From: Nostoc sp. TCL240-02 | GTDB taxonomy: Bacteria; Cyanobacteriota; Cyanobacteriia; Cyanobacteriales; Nostocaceae | Direction: 5' to 3' | Length of the DNA stretch: 64,000 nucleotides | NCBI RefSeq assembly: GCF_013343235.1 | Contig: NZ_CP040094.1 | Coordinates: 5,203,001-5,267,000, forward strand | In this document: positions 8,273 to 15,383 of the stretch, piece by piece | Position numbering within the stretch: position 1 is the stretch's first letter | Layout of the letters: each line of letters begins with the position of its first letter | Notes under the pieces: generated by a model | Told to the model about the DNA's origin: nothing | The model's database searches: none | The model's input: only the letters and a program-made list of their open reading frames with translations | Program-made: the position numbers and the translations under genes

Positions 8273-8610
8273 AATATCAACTCGATCTAGAGCGACTATC
8301 AAGCCTGGCTGGTAAAAAATGCGGGACAAAGGGCTTGCGTGAGGTAAGCAATGAAATTGGTATTAGCCCATCTACGCTTTCGCGCCTCCTGAGAGAGCAA
8401 CACGTCCCTGACATGGAAACTTTTACAGCACTTTGTAATTGGCTAGACGTGCCGCCATCTACATTTTTTAGAGGTGCTGAAATTAGTAACCCTTTGTCTG
8501 TGCCAGAGGCGATCGCCCTCCAACTACGATCAGACAAAAATCTTGATCCAGCTACTGCCAACGTTTTGGCTATTCTTATCAAAGCTGCATATCGTGAACT
8601 TGAAAAGTGA
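8269..8610 (+). CDS. XRE-family HTH protein
   Basis: The 113 residues have a clear helix-turn-helix at about 23-62: LREVSNEIGISPSTLSRLLR, then DMETFTALCNWLDVPPSTFF. The GTG start overlaps the preceding stop. Finding an XRE regulator coupled to a tail-completion gene is unusual, because phage repressors normally sit in the early region. It may be a late regulator or an accessory antitoxin-like protein. Confidence 0.7.
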   Translation: MKYQLDLERLSSLAGKKCGTKGLREVSNEIGISPSTLSRLLREQHVPDMETFTALCNWLDVPPSTFFRGAEISNPLSVPEAIALQLRSDKNLDPATANVLAILIKAAYRELEK

Positions 8611-8622
8611 AAATGTTACGTT

Positions 8623-8922
8623 ATGAATTCACAAGATTTTTTAGCATCAGGGTATATGCGATACAAGAACACTGGCTTTCGCAAAGCCGAATTCTTGCTC
8701 CAAAAACGAATTTATGATGTTATTGGCACAAAATACTTTATTAATATCTATGCTTGCGACTTACAAGGCAAAGAAGTGCTTGACTCAGAGGTACAATTTA
8801 CAAAAAATCTCAAGCTTTATTGCATAACCGTTTCTAAGTTCCAATCAGCAGAAGAAATCGAAAAGATATTTGAGGATTTATGGGAGCGGATGTGCTTCGA
8901 CTATCAAGAGCGCACCTCCTGA
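8623..8922 (+). CDS. hypothetical protein ending in palindrome
   Basis: A 99-residue mixed alpha/beta protein that is not recognised. It follows the XRE gene by 12 bases, so the two may form a pair. Its TGA stop is the first three bases of the palindrome TGAAAAATTATTCA (8920-8933). Confidence 0.5.
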   Translation: MNSQDFLASGYMRYKNTGFRKAEFLLQKRIYDVIGTKYFINIYACDLQGKEVLDSEVQFTKNLKLYCITVSKFQSAEEIEKIFEDLWERMCFDYQERTS

Positions 8923-8942
8923 AAAATTATTCATCAGCTGAT

Positions 8943-9179
8943 TTAGTAGGCTTCAGTTTGCGCGTCCGAGGCTACATAGAAAAGCGGAAGCACCCCAAGT
9001 CTTAAGTCTTCCGAAACAGCGTAAACGGCAATATCTCCACATTTGTTACCCCAAATTGTTCTCGCTTCTTTTAAAGCCGCTTCCTCAGAAAGTGCAATAA
9101 AATCACTGAACCAATAAGGGAACTTTGGGTGATGAAATTGAATTGTGTACTTTTTCAAATTTCTCCACTTTAATTTCAT
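8943..9179 (-). CDS. small hypothetical protein (opposite strand)
   Basis: A 78-residue protein beginning MKLKWRNLKKYTIQFHHP, with helical middle EEAALKEARTIW. No family is recognised. It is convergent with the 8623 gene, the palindrome lying between the stops, and divergent from 9188 with only eight bases between starts. Confidence 0.45.
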   Translation of the reverse strand: MKLKWRNLKKYTIQFHHPKFPYWFSDFIALSEEAALKEARTIWGNKCGDIAVYAVSEDLRLGVLPLFYVASDAQTEAY

Positions 9180-9187
9180 AACAGCAC

Positions 9188-9610
9188 ATGATTGATATCC
9201 TTATTTTACGCAATGATGTATTACTAATATTAGAAAACTTACTAGGAACTTACACATTTCCCGATCGCACCACAGCCCCATCGATCGCCTGTCTCCCCGA
9301 CCCCGATAAAGGCTGGAATTATCCTGAGAATGGTACTAAAGTTTCAGGATTGGAAGTAGTAATCAAGCAGCCATATCCTGATGTGAGTGCGAATATTGGA
9401 GGCGATCGCACTTACACAAATACCTGGGAAATTCACCTCAAGCAGTGGGATACAAATAAAAGTTTGGTGGAAGTTGTTGGGCTATTGAGTGGAGATTTAC
9501 CTGCCAATTATCTAATAGAAAGAGTTAGCCCAATGCCAGCTTCTGATAAGTTGCTAACTGTCGAGCAATGCAAGATTTTTATTACAGATTGGCAAGTGAG
9601 GGAACCCTGA
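9188..9610 (+). CDS. hypothetical phage tail protein (terminator position)
   Basis: A 140-residue protein between the gp10-like gene and the tail-tube-like gene, where tail terminator genes usually lie. The composition (short N-terminal helix, then beta-rich WEIHLKQWD and IFITDWQV) is compatible with a tail terminator fold. The assignment rests on synteny. Confidence 0.5.
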   Translation: MIDILILRNDVLLILENLLGTYTFPDRTTAPSIACLPDPDKGWNYPENGTKVSGLEVVIKQPYPDVSANIGGDRTYTNTWEIHLKQWDTNKSLVEVVGLLSGDLPANYLIERVSPMPASDKLLTVEQCKIFITDWQVREP

Positions 9611-9636
9611 CTCCGGTTTAATCTCCGGAGATCAGA

Positions 9637-10335
9637 ATGTCTAAAACTTTTCAAGTTGGTGCGGGTAATAAAGTAAAGCTATATGTAGCCTTGCTTCCCT
9701 TGGGCGATCGCACCGAACCGACTGACGTAACAGTAACCGCTAGCGGTGGCATTACTAGTGCTGCAACCAGCGTCACTGTAACTGCCTTGGATGGTCCCAT
9801 TGCAGGCGGCACACCTTTAACTTTTGACAATGGCACAACAAAGCTTACTGTTTACTTGAGCAAGGATGCCAAAGAAGGCGATACCAGTTTGCACATTGAA
9901 GCTATCACTGCTGCGTTAACAGGCAGTTCTACGGCTGAATACGTGGCTAAATTGCGGCTACTTGGTGGTACTCAGTTGAGCGCAAAAATTAACAGCGATC
10001 GGGCTGATGTGTTGGTTTTTGAAGACCCACTTGGTTACAAAGATGGCGCAATCACTGGGCAATCCTGGGAACTGCCTTGGACTGCAAATTTACTTTCCGA
10101 TGATGAAGCTTTCCGTCGTGTCTTTTACGCCGCAAGCAACGCTGTTTCAGGGCGTGAGGTTTACGTTTGGCAGCAAGATCCACCACCCGCAGGCTATGCG
10201 GTGGGCGATGGCCTGAAGGGTGCTGCTGTGGTAATGAATCTGGACAAGTCACTCACCAGTACAGCGATCTGCACAGTTACATTTTCCCTAATGGGTCAGG
10301 GATCGCCAACAATCACCAGATATTCTTTGACCTAA
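9637..10335 (+). CDS. phage tail tube-like protein
   Basis: A 232-residue protein. Thr/Ala/Gly-rich beta segments at residues about 25-100 look like an inserted or Ig-like region, and a C-terminal part (WELPWTANLLSDDEAFRRVFYAA) is typical of siphovirus tail-tube proteins. The start has AGATCAGA upstream but no strong Shine-Dalgarno. It is followed by a weak terminator, not by chaperone and tape-measure genes, so the tail module stops short here. Confidence 0.55.
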   Translation: MSKTFQVGAGNKVKLYVALLPLGDRTEPTDVTVTASGGITSAATSVTVTALDGPIAGGTPLTFDNGTTKLTVYLSKDAKEGDTSLHIEAITAALTGSSTAEYVAKLRLLGGTQLSAKINSDRADVLVFEDPLGYKDGAITGQSWELPWTANLLSDDEAFRRVFYAASNAVSGREVYVWQQDPPPAGYAVGDGLKGAAVVMNLDKSLTSTAICTVTFSLMGQGSPTITRYSLT

Positions 10336-10363
10336 TTGCTTGAACATACACATACATATTGAG

Positions 10364-10392
10364 AGCGCTCCTGCCCTACAGTGGCGCTTTTT
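10364..10392 (+). terminator. weak intrinsic terminator after tail-tube gene
   Basis: AGCGC pairs with GCGCT across a 15-base loop and is followed by five T. The stem is short. Confidence 0.4.
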
Positions 10393-10431
10393 GTTTGGGA
10401 ATTTTGAGAGAGTACACCACTTGCCAAAACA

Positions 10432-10704
10432 ATGGCGATCGCTCCCCCCAAAAATGACTCCCGCCTCGGCAAAGGATACTCTTATCTATTTGCGCTTTTT
10501 TTGACAGCTTTAATTGGGAGCCAGTCGATAGATGTCTCCTTCAAAATCAATAACTCTGGAGAGTTTAAATTTGCGATCGCCTCACGTGAATTAAACCCCC
10601 AGGTCTTCTATCCCTGCGTCGTATTGATTGCTGGAATTTTGGGATTGCCAACTGATGCGATCGCATTAGCTGTGGGGCATTTCCTTACAAAGGGGCGAGA
10701 GTAA
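10432..10704 (+). CDS. small membrane protein, holin-like
   Basis: The 90 residues have two hydrophobic segments, about residues 17-33 and 57-82 (VFYPCVVLIAGILGLPTDAI). Size and topology would suit a holin, but no family is recognised and no endolysin gene lies nearby. The TAA stop overlaps the following gene region at GTAATG. Confidence 0.5.
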   Translation: MAIAPPKNDSRLGKGYSYLFALFLTALIGSQSIDVSFKINNSGEFKFAIASRELNPQVFYPCVVLIAGILGLPTDAIALAVGHFLTKGRE

Positions 10705-10705
10705 T

Positions 10706-11320
10706 GTGGCAGATAGCTGGCTCGTCAAGCTCCAACACTGGATTAAACAATTATTCAGACCCAAGAAAAAACCCCGCACTTACCCAAAAATTATCAAGCG
10801 GTGGGATGGAACAGATTGCAGTGTACTCAGAATTGAGCGCGACACCTCAGGAGAAAAAGCAACCTATCGCATCGTTTCCGTCCACGGACAATGCGATTAC
10901 CTCATCACGCTTGATTATCTCCGAGAGTTGCATACAGAGTTGGTTGGGACTTTCCAAGGAACCCCTATCCGCATCTCAACGATGGAGTATCAACGCAACT
11001 CTGTACTCACGCATCGCTTTGCGGTCTGGCGCGTCTGGCGTAATGGTGTTAGCGATCCTCTTGGTATTTGGGACGTTGACCTTGAAGGCAACAGTCAGCG
11101 TGGAGCCAACTTCGCAGAACTCGCATCACGTAATGCAGTTAAGATGGTGGCGTTGAGTGCGCTTGTGTTGGGTCATGTGCCACAAATCCCCTTTTTACAC
11201 TGGGAAGCACAGATGGAGCGAATTGATTGGCTTGCCCTACTGGAAGAAAAGATTAGGGAGCAATTATCTAATGATTTACACAACCTGAGAGCTTGTGCGA
11301 TTTTGCAGGATGGTTTGTGA
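10706..11320 (+). CDS. hypothetical protein (GTG start)
   Basis: A 204-residue protein starting at GTG 10706, two bases past the preceding stop. A competing +1-frame ORF from 10704 is Ser-rich and low in complexity, so this frame is preferred. The N-terminus is basic and amphipathic (VKLQHWIKQLFRPKKKPRTYPK), the centre beta-rich, the C-terminus helical. No family is recognised. Its TGA is the start of palindrome TGAAAAGTTTTTCA (11318-11331). Confidence 0.55.
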   Translation: MADSWLVKLQHWIKQLFRPKKKPRTYPKIIKRWDGTDCSVLRIERDTSGEKATYRIVSVHGQCDYLITLDYLRELHTELVGTFQGTPIRISTMEYQRNSVLTHRFAVWRVWRNGVSDPLGIWDVDLEGNSQRGANFAELASRNAVKMVALSALVLGHVPQIPFLHWEAQMERIDWLALLEEKIREQLSNDLHNLRACAILQDGL

Positions 11321-11328
11321 AAAGTTTT

Positions 11329-11556
11329 TCATAAAGTGTGATCGCTGCTTTGATCAACTAATTCATAAAGCAGCGATCGCACTTTTTCTTGCCAACCTGG
11401 AATCGCTTGAATTTTTTCTAAAACAGATGGTTCAATTCTCAAACTCAGTTTTGCGTCTCTCGCCTCTGCTCTGTCTGTAGTAAATTTTCCTTGATTATTT
11501 CGTATTTTTTGCGATCGCTTGGCATCTGCTGCAAGTTGAAAATTTTCACCTTTTAG
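11329..11556 (-). pseudogene. start-less small DNA-binding-type ORF
   Basis: The minus-strand frame runs 76 codons from after a TAA to a TGA at 11329-11331. It encodes protein-like sequence: KRSQKIRNNQGKFTTDRAEA, then KLSLRIEPSVLEKIQ and WQEKVRSLLYELV. It resembles the short ribbon-helix-helix-like proteins of cyanobacterial accessory DNA. No ATG, GTG or TTG lies in the first part of the frame; only a late TTG would leave 37 residues. Its stop codon and that of the convergent gene are the two ends of the same palindrome. It is probably a remnant that has lost its 5' end. Confidence 0.4.
11340..11386 (+). terminator. 12-bp inverted repeat, possible terminator
   Basis: GATCGCTGCTTT (11340-11351) pairs with AAAGCAGCGATC (11367-11378) and is followed by GCACTTTTTC. 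It may terminate the 10706 transcript. It also lies inside the minus-strand remnant. Confidence 0.4.
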
Positions 11557-11684
11557 TTAGGAGTCATTATTTCAAGCTAGATTGGATGCAAGCAAGTCAA
11601 TCACACGGATTTACTCGCACCCATCCTTTTGGGGAGATTAGATTTGTACGGTTGCTTTGCCTATAAATCCTATGACAAACGATT

Positions 11685-11882
11685 ATGGCTAATTTTAACC
11701 GCGAAGTTATTTTCACCGGAAGCTCAACCCCAGAATTGTCTGAAGCACTGACTCGCCTTTCTGAGGCACATCAAATTCTTGTGTTGCACCAAGGAAGTTT
11801 TGCCTCTGAAGGTGAAAACCCTCTTGAGCATACAAAAAAGGCTATGGAACTGCTTCAAAATTTCTTGAAGCAGTCACGTTAG
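11685..11882 (+). CDS. small hypothetical protein
   Basis: A 65-residue helical protein beginning MANFNREVIFTGSSTPELSE. It has no recognised family. A good intrinsic terminator 25 bases after the stop supports it as a separate transcript. About 360 bases upstream hold only the start-less minus-strand frame. Confidence 0.5.
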   Translation: MANFNREVIFTGSSTPELSEALTRLSEAHQILVLHQGSFASEGENPLEHTKKAMELLQNFLKQSR

Positions 11883-11906
11883 ATCCATATTGAATTTTTA
11901 AAGCTT

Positions 11907-11931
11907 AAGCCAGCTACCTGCTGGCTTTTTT
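11907..11931 (+). terminator. intrinsic terminator
   Basis: AAGCCAGC and GCTGGCTT form an 8-bp stem with loop TACCT, followed by a run of T. Confidence 0.75.
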
Positions 11932-11954
11932 AGTAGCATTGTGCTTTGCGCTTA

Positions 11955-12209
11955 TTACGAAAATCGAGTAGCACCCAACGCTTTGGAAAGTCCTGCTCGA
12001 AGATTTTCGGCTTCTTTCCCAGCAAAATCCTGAAACGCTAGGTAATGGCTTTCTTCATCTCCTGTTGATGCTTGGAAGTGGATTCTAACTCCGTTTAGTA
12101 GCTTGCCTGTTTTGTAGTCGGGAAAGTCTGCATCAAAATCAACGTAAGCGATCGCGTCAGTATTGATCAGAATCCTGTTGCCGTTTTTGTTATTGGCTTC
12201 AATGAACAT
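11955..12209 (-). CDS. small hypothetical protein
   Basis: It has 84 residues from the ATG at 12207-12209 (MFIEANNKNGNRILINTDAI); an earlier in-frame ATG at 12234-12236 would add nine residues. Neither start has a good Shine-Dalgarno. The beta-rich content suggests a compact domain. No family is recognised. It is convergent with the 11685 gene, whose terminator may serve both. Confidence 0.45.
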   Translation of the reverse strand: MFIEANNKNGNRILINTDAIAYVDFDADFPDYKTGKLLNGVRIHFQASTGDEESHYLAFQDFAGKEAENLRAGLSKALGATRFS

Positions 12210-12325
12210 TATTTTACAAGGTAACTTTACGCACATAGTCTACTCGCGATTTTTCTCATTTAGTACCTCAGCTCTTTTGAAAAAAGCGATTGCCTCATAC
12301 TCATATTGGACAAGACAACCTAAGC

Positions 12326-12375
12326 CAACAAACCTCTCCTGAATAACTTTTCAGGAGAGGTTTGTTGTTTTCTTG
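12326..12375. terminator. strong bidirectional terminator with 18-bp stem
   Basis: Bases 12326-12343 and 12350-12367 are perfect 18-bp inverted arms with a six-base loop, followed by TTTTC. The centre contains TGAATAACTTTTCA, a variant of the 14-bp palindrome seen elsewhere in the first 20 kb. It lies downstream of the ion-channel gene on the minus strand. Confidence 0.75.
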
Positions 12376-12411
12376 ATTGGGTTCTATTTAAGTTTGCAGA
12401 TAAGACATTAA

Positions 12412-13266
12412 CTAATCGCCTATGGTTTTTCTGATTAAAATCGCTACCAGCAAGCCAGTCATTAAATAACCAATTACAACCTCAACGGCTGCAAAAAATT
12501 TACCAGCAACAGACAGTGCCTGAATTTCACTACCAAACGAAGTGAATGCCATAATTGAGAAGTAGAGGCTATTCCAAAAACCAGGCTTACTTAGAGAGCC
12601 AGCAGAAAGCCAATATAACAGGCTAAACGAGACAACCATTGCCAGACAGCAAAAAACAAACCTGCTGAACGAGCGCCCGTAATCGCAGGTTAGATACAGA
12701 ATTTTTGCCAGTATAGGATGCTTAGTTTTTAGGCTTTCGATTCTTTGCTGATTGGTTGCATACCCTTGCAATAGAGCAGATAAATTAAAATCTATACTTC
12801 TGAGACTAACCCCAGTGAAACTAGTTTTATTACTAAACTCTACGTTATCAATCAGCACATCTTTCATCTTGGCATAGTCAAAGCAAGCACCTTTGATGTT
12901 GGTTTCAGATAGCCAGGAATCTGTTAGATCCGCATTTTTAAAATTAGTATTTTCTAGATTTGCGCTATAGAAATCAATCTTACTCAAATTTGCTCTGGTT
13001 AAATTCTCTTTGAGTAGGGGTATTCCGCGAATATCTGTTTGCCCATAGTACTTACCAACCATTCGATCTAACACGTCTCGCTTGAAACCGTTTGCCTTCC
13101 AGCGTGTCAGAATATTTTGCCCTGCTGGAGTAAGCCATCTATTCCTGAGTTGCTCCTTACTCAGATTTACCATAGTTAGCAACTCTTGACTTCCCGTATC
13201 TAGGTCAATTCCGGGATTGATAAAAAATTCTGGGGTAATTTCTTGAGTCTGATTATGAGATTGCAT
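12412..13266 (-). CDS. pentapeptide-repeat protein fused to 2-TM ion channel
   Basis: A 284-residue protein. Residues about 85-150 are pentapeptide repeats (ENLTRANLSKIDFYSANLENTNFKNADL). A basic linker follows, then two membrane helices at about 203-222 and 250-275. Between the helices is a pore-loop segment, FWNSLYFSIMAFTSFGSEI, as in the Ion_trans_2 potassium-channel family. The selectivity filter is TSFGS where K-channels have T-x-GYG, so selectivity may be altered. It would act in the cytoplasmic membrane. Close to phage genes, it could be a host-defence-type effector or ordinary transport; the sequence cannot decide. Confidence 0.65.
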   Translation of the reverse strand: MQSHNQTQEITPEFFINPGIDLDTGSQELLTMVNLSKEQLRNRWLTPAGQNILTRWKANGFKRDVLDRMVGKYYGQTDIRGIPLLKENLTRANLSKIDFYSANLENTNFKNADLTDSWLSETNIKGACFDYAKMKDVLIDNVEFSNKTSFTGVSLRSIDFNLSALLQGYATNQQRIESLKTKHPILAKILYLTCDYGRSFSRFVFCCLAMVVSFSLLYWLSAGSLSKPGFWNSLYFSIMAFTSFGSEIQALSVAGKFFAAVEVVIGYLMTGLLVAILIRKTIGD

Positions 13267-13457
13267 GGATAAACTGGACTACCGCGCCACCTGTCAACCG
13301 TGCTAGGTTATCAAAACTCACTGCCAATTTTCACTATCCTGTGAGCAATCTTAATGCGATCGCAATCTGGATGTTTCGCCAACGGTCAAATCCCGTGCAG
13401 GTAATTAAGCATTTAGAAGATGCCGCAATGGAACTGTCACGGATTTCTAAAAAGTAA
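13266..13457 (+). pseudogene. 3' remnant of an unrecognised plus-strand gene
   Basis: The plus frame ending at the TAA of 13455-13457 reads as coherent protein (VNRARLSKLTANFHYPVSN, then IAIWMFRQRSNPVQVIKHL and MELSRISKK). It has no start before an internal GTG or ATG, and the frame abuts the start of the divergent channel gene. A terminator-like hairpin follows 16 bases later. It is best read as the 3' end of a truncated gene, or a very short protein from the internal GTG. Confidence 0.35.
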
Positions 13458-13473
13458 CAGGCTGTTTTAACAT

Positions 13474-13516
13474 CAAAACCCTTCCTGGAAAATTCTTCAG
13501 GAGGGTTTTGTTTGGG
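13474..13516 (+). terminator. terminator-like hairpin after the remnant
   Basis: CAAAACCC pairs with GGGTTTTG, extended by an imperfect TCCTGGAA/TTCAGGA stem, followed by TTTGGG. The design echoes the terminator at 12326-12367. Confidence 0.5.
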
Positions 13517-13660
13517 AAGAGTCACTCTTTAAAATCGCTCAACAACTCCTCCAATACCTCCAATAGCTAGAGGATATCTTCACGCTTTATCCAGCCGAGT
13601 TTGGCAAATCTATCTTTGATTTCTTGTAGGCGTTGGAGGTGTGCTTGATTGTCATCCACA

Positions 13661-13933
13661 CTATTCTCCGGTTGCTAACCTAACAAACATTTCTTCAAAG
13701 CTCAATCCTTCTTGCGATGCCTGAAAAGCTATCAACTCGCACCATTCAGGAGTGAGGCGACGAACAGAAGCACTCAGCAAACTAGCTGAATCAGCCGCCA
13801 TGCCCCTTTTTTTGACGGCAGCAGCAGCCTTTAAAACCCAATAGTCCATGTCTGCTAATTTCGCCGTCTGTACTCGTGTATCGTCTATTTTTGGCAGCCT
13901 AGCGGCTATTTCATCCCAGTTGGGAGCTTCCAT
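13661..13933 (-). CDS. hypothetical protein
   Basis: A 90-residue protein beginning MEAPNWDEIAARLPKIDD. It is helical and Ala-rich, with SASVRRLTPEWCELIAFQAS in the centre. The family is not recognised. The start has a weak GAGAAAG site. It is read away from the HTH gene at 14119, so the roughly 180 bases between them hold divergent promoters. Confidence 0.5.
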   Translation of the reverse strand: MEAPNWDEIAARLPKIDDTRVQTAKLADMDYWVLKAAAAVKKRGMAADSASLLSASVRRLTPEWCELIAFQASQEGLSFEEMFVRLATGE

Positions 13934-13995
13934 ATCACTTTCTCATAGCTTTTTATCTGCTGCTATACTACACTAATCCTAGAGAAAGCGGAAAA

Positions 13996-14017
13996 TGCGG
14001 TCTTGGGGTCTCCCCAG
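13996..14017 (+). repeat. dispersed repeat, copy 2 (inverse of 1005-1026)
   Basis: An exact inverted copy of 1005-1026, located between the 13661 gene and the HTH gene. The two copies bracket about 13 kb of phage-derived and accessory genes. Confidence 0.6.
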
Positions 14018-14118
14018 GTAGAGCAATTTTCAAAGAAAAGAGATGCGCCCCCCAGTGGTAACGACACTGAGAGACGACTTCCCCAACACAGCTATTATCT
14101 GTAGAAGGAGCAATTAAC

Positions 14119-14379
14119 ATGATGGACTTAAACGATCGCGATCGCAACCCACCAGAAATCCAATCACTTCATGATTTTCTCTCATTTCATCCAATGTACC
14201 AGCACCAGCTTGCTCAGTTAATGGGTGTGACAACATCGGCAGTAGAGAAATGGAGTAGGGGCGATCGCTCTCTTACCTCACGAACTTTAACTCAGTTAAA
14301 CACACTGCATGAGCGATTAAACCACAATCCCGAACTAAGAGAAAAGTATGTCAGAACCGCACAATGTGCAGTTTGTTGA
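14119..14379 (+). CDS. HTH DNA-binding protein
   Basis: The 86 residues have a helix-turn-helix at about 26-60: YQHQLAQLMGVTTSAVEKWS, then RTLTQLNTLHERL. This is the architecture of Cro/XRE-like repressors. AAGGAG lies nine bases before the ATG. A 17-base repeat containing the palindrome GCACAATGTGC occurs twice around its stop codon, a candidate operator for this or the next gene. It probably regulates the following rightward module. Confidence 0.65.
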   Translation: MMDLNDRDRNPPEIQSLHDFLSFHPMYQHQLAQLMGVTTSAVEKWSRGDRSLTSRTLTQLNTLHERLNHNPELREKYVRTAQCAVC

Positions 14380-14411
14380 GAACAAGTAAACAGTAACCGC
14401 ACAATGTGCAG
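14355..14411 (+). promoter_or_regulatory. two operator-like palindromic repeats
   Basis: AACCGCACAATGTGCAG occurs exactly at 14355-14371 and 14395-14411, 40 bases apart. Each copy holds the perfect palindrome GCACA-A-TGTGC. The first copy encodes the last residues of the HTH protein. The spacing is close to four helical turns, as for cooperative repressor binding. Confidence 0.5.
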
Positions 14412-14423
14412 ATATTGCTATTG

Positions 14424-14444
14424 CCCGCCGTGTGCGGGTTTTTT
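14424..14444 (+). terminator. intrinsic terminator after HTH gene
   Basis: CCCGC and GCGGG enclose CGTGT and are followed by six T. Confidence 0.7.
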
Positions 14445-14447
14445 ATT

Positions 14448-14522
14448 ATGAACGTTAGATGAGCGGATTTAGGAGCTTCCTAAATCCGCTCATCTAACGT
14501 TCATCTAACGTTCATTAAACGT
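14448..14522. repeat. 57-nt palindrome running into 11-bp direct repeats
   Basis: Two perfect 27-base arms (14448-14474 and 14478-14504) flank the triplet GCT. From 14490 the 11-mer TCATCTAACGT is repeated head to tail: 14490-14500, 14501-14511, and TCATTAAACGT at 14512-14522. An inverted copy (ACGTTAGATGA) lies at 14452-14462. Period 11 places copies on one helix face, as in iterons or repressor arrays. It ends two bases before the GTG of the next gene. Confidence 0.75.
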
Positions 14523-14524
14523 TC

Positions 14525-14911
14525 GTGCCAACGGCAAGAAAGCCACTAGAAGTTAGCTTTGTGGATGGTTCTGGAAAACTAAATCGAATTTGGCGAAAGC
14601 CAGAACTGCTAGCTTATCTGCAAATTTCCGATCCCACCTTTAGGCGAGATAAGGCATTGCTCGTGAAGTACTGCCCAGAATTACAACTTGCCAAAAGGTC
14701 AAGAATCTTTAGCGATCGCCACCGCCACGCTTTTGATGTAATGCGGGATTGGCGAGATACAGGATACATCGGCGAAAGCCTGGTTTTTAAACTTAAAGAA
14801 GAAGGATTGCCAAATTATGTCTCTTACCAAACAAGAATTAAAGAAGCGCCTAGTCGGATGCGAAAACATAGGCGAAATCAACGCTATCCTGCAAGCCTCT
14901 GGCATGGCTGA
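14525..14911 (+). CDS. putative DNA-binding protein beside iterons
   Basis: The 128 residues start at GTG 14525; an in-frame TAA at 14516 excludes anything earlier. Residues about 20-75 (IWRKPELLAYLQISDPTFRRDK, then RSRIFSDRHRHAFDVMRDW) look like a winged or MerR-like DNA-binding segment. No Shine-Dalgarno is present because the direct repeats occupy that space, so binding there would block translation or transcription. The last 32 residues overlap the next gene by 95 bases. It could be an initiator, excisionase-like or regulatory protein. Confidence 0.5.
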   Translation: MPTARKPLEVSFVDGSGKLNRIWRKPELLAYLQISDPTFRRDKALLVKYCPELQLAKRSRIFSDRHRHAFDVMRDWRDTGYIGESLVFKLKEEGLPNYVSYQTRIKEAPSRMRKHRRNQRYPASLWHG

Positions 14912-15383
14912 TATCACGGAGATATCTGAAGAAATTGCCCAATTCGTGGAGACAGTCTACGCCTTGATTAAGCAAGGGTATCCATTGGGGCAGGCGGTTG
15001 AATATGCAAGAAGCGGCGAAATTCCAGAGCCGGAGATGGATATGGAATCATTGCTTACTACCCAGATGCAATCTGGTGCTGACTTTAAGAACCAAGTAGA
15101 AGCAGACATTTTGCATCAAGATGTAACTAACGGTGGCAAGCAATATATGCAGGCTTATTTTGCCCTTCTGCCAGCCGTTATAAACAGTGAAGCTGTTTTA
15201 AACGATCCAGGTGTTGCTGCATCCCGCGAAGCCGCAACAAAAATGATTCTTGGCGATCGCATTGGAGCAAAGGGACAAACTTTTTTGCATCGGGTAGTGA
15301 TTGGCGCGGCATCCAAGAACTTGCTACCGCAGTCGCAACCAGTCAGGGCAGCATTATCGGCCGGGCAGTCCGACAAGAAGTAA
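14817..15383 (+). CDS. hypothetical protein, 0-frame product of frameshift gene
   Basis: An acidic, helical 188-residue protein (MSLTKQELKKRLVGCENIGE), preceded by AAGAAGGA. No family is recognised. At codons 155-157 it reads ACT TTT TTG, forming the slippery heptamer T-TTT-TTG (15281-15287). After a -1 slip the frame stays open to 15580 and remains protein-like. The normal product would end 31 residues after the site, at TAA 15381. Confidence 0.55.
   Translation: MSLTKQELKKRLVGCENIGEINAILQASGMADITEISEEIAQFVETVYALIKQGYPLGQAVEYARSGEIPEPEMDMESLLTTQMQSGADFKNQVEADILHQDVTNGGKQYMQAYFALLPAVINSEAVLNDPGVAASREAATKMILGDRIGAKGQTFLHRVVIGAASKNLLPQSQPVRAALSAGQSDKK
15281..15287 (+). promoter_or_regulatory. 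slippery heptamer T-TTT-TTG
   Basis: Six T and a G sit in the correct register for a -1 shift (codons TTT TTG preceded by T). An AAAGGGA Shine-Dalgarno-like stretch lies about seven to twelve bases upstream, as in bacterial -1 sites. Phage tail-chaperone genes and IS transposases use the same device; the ISKra4 element in this window uses T-TTT-TTA. Confidence 0.5.

Noticed and set aside
10704..11156. 150-codon plus-strand frame overlapping the 10706 gene
   Set aside because: Ser-rich, low-complexity translation; the frame from GTG 10706 is longer and has normal protein character.
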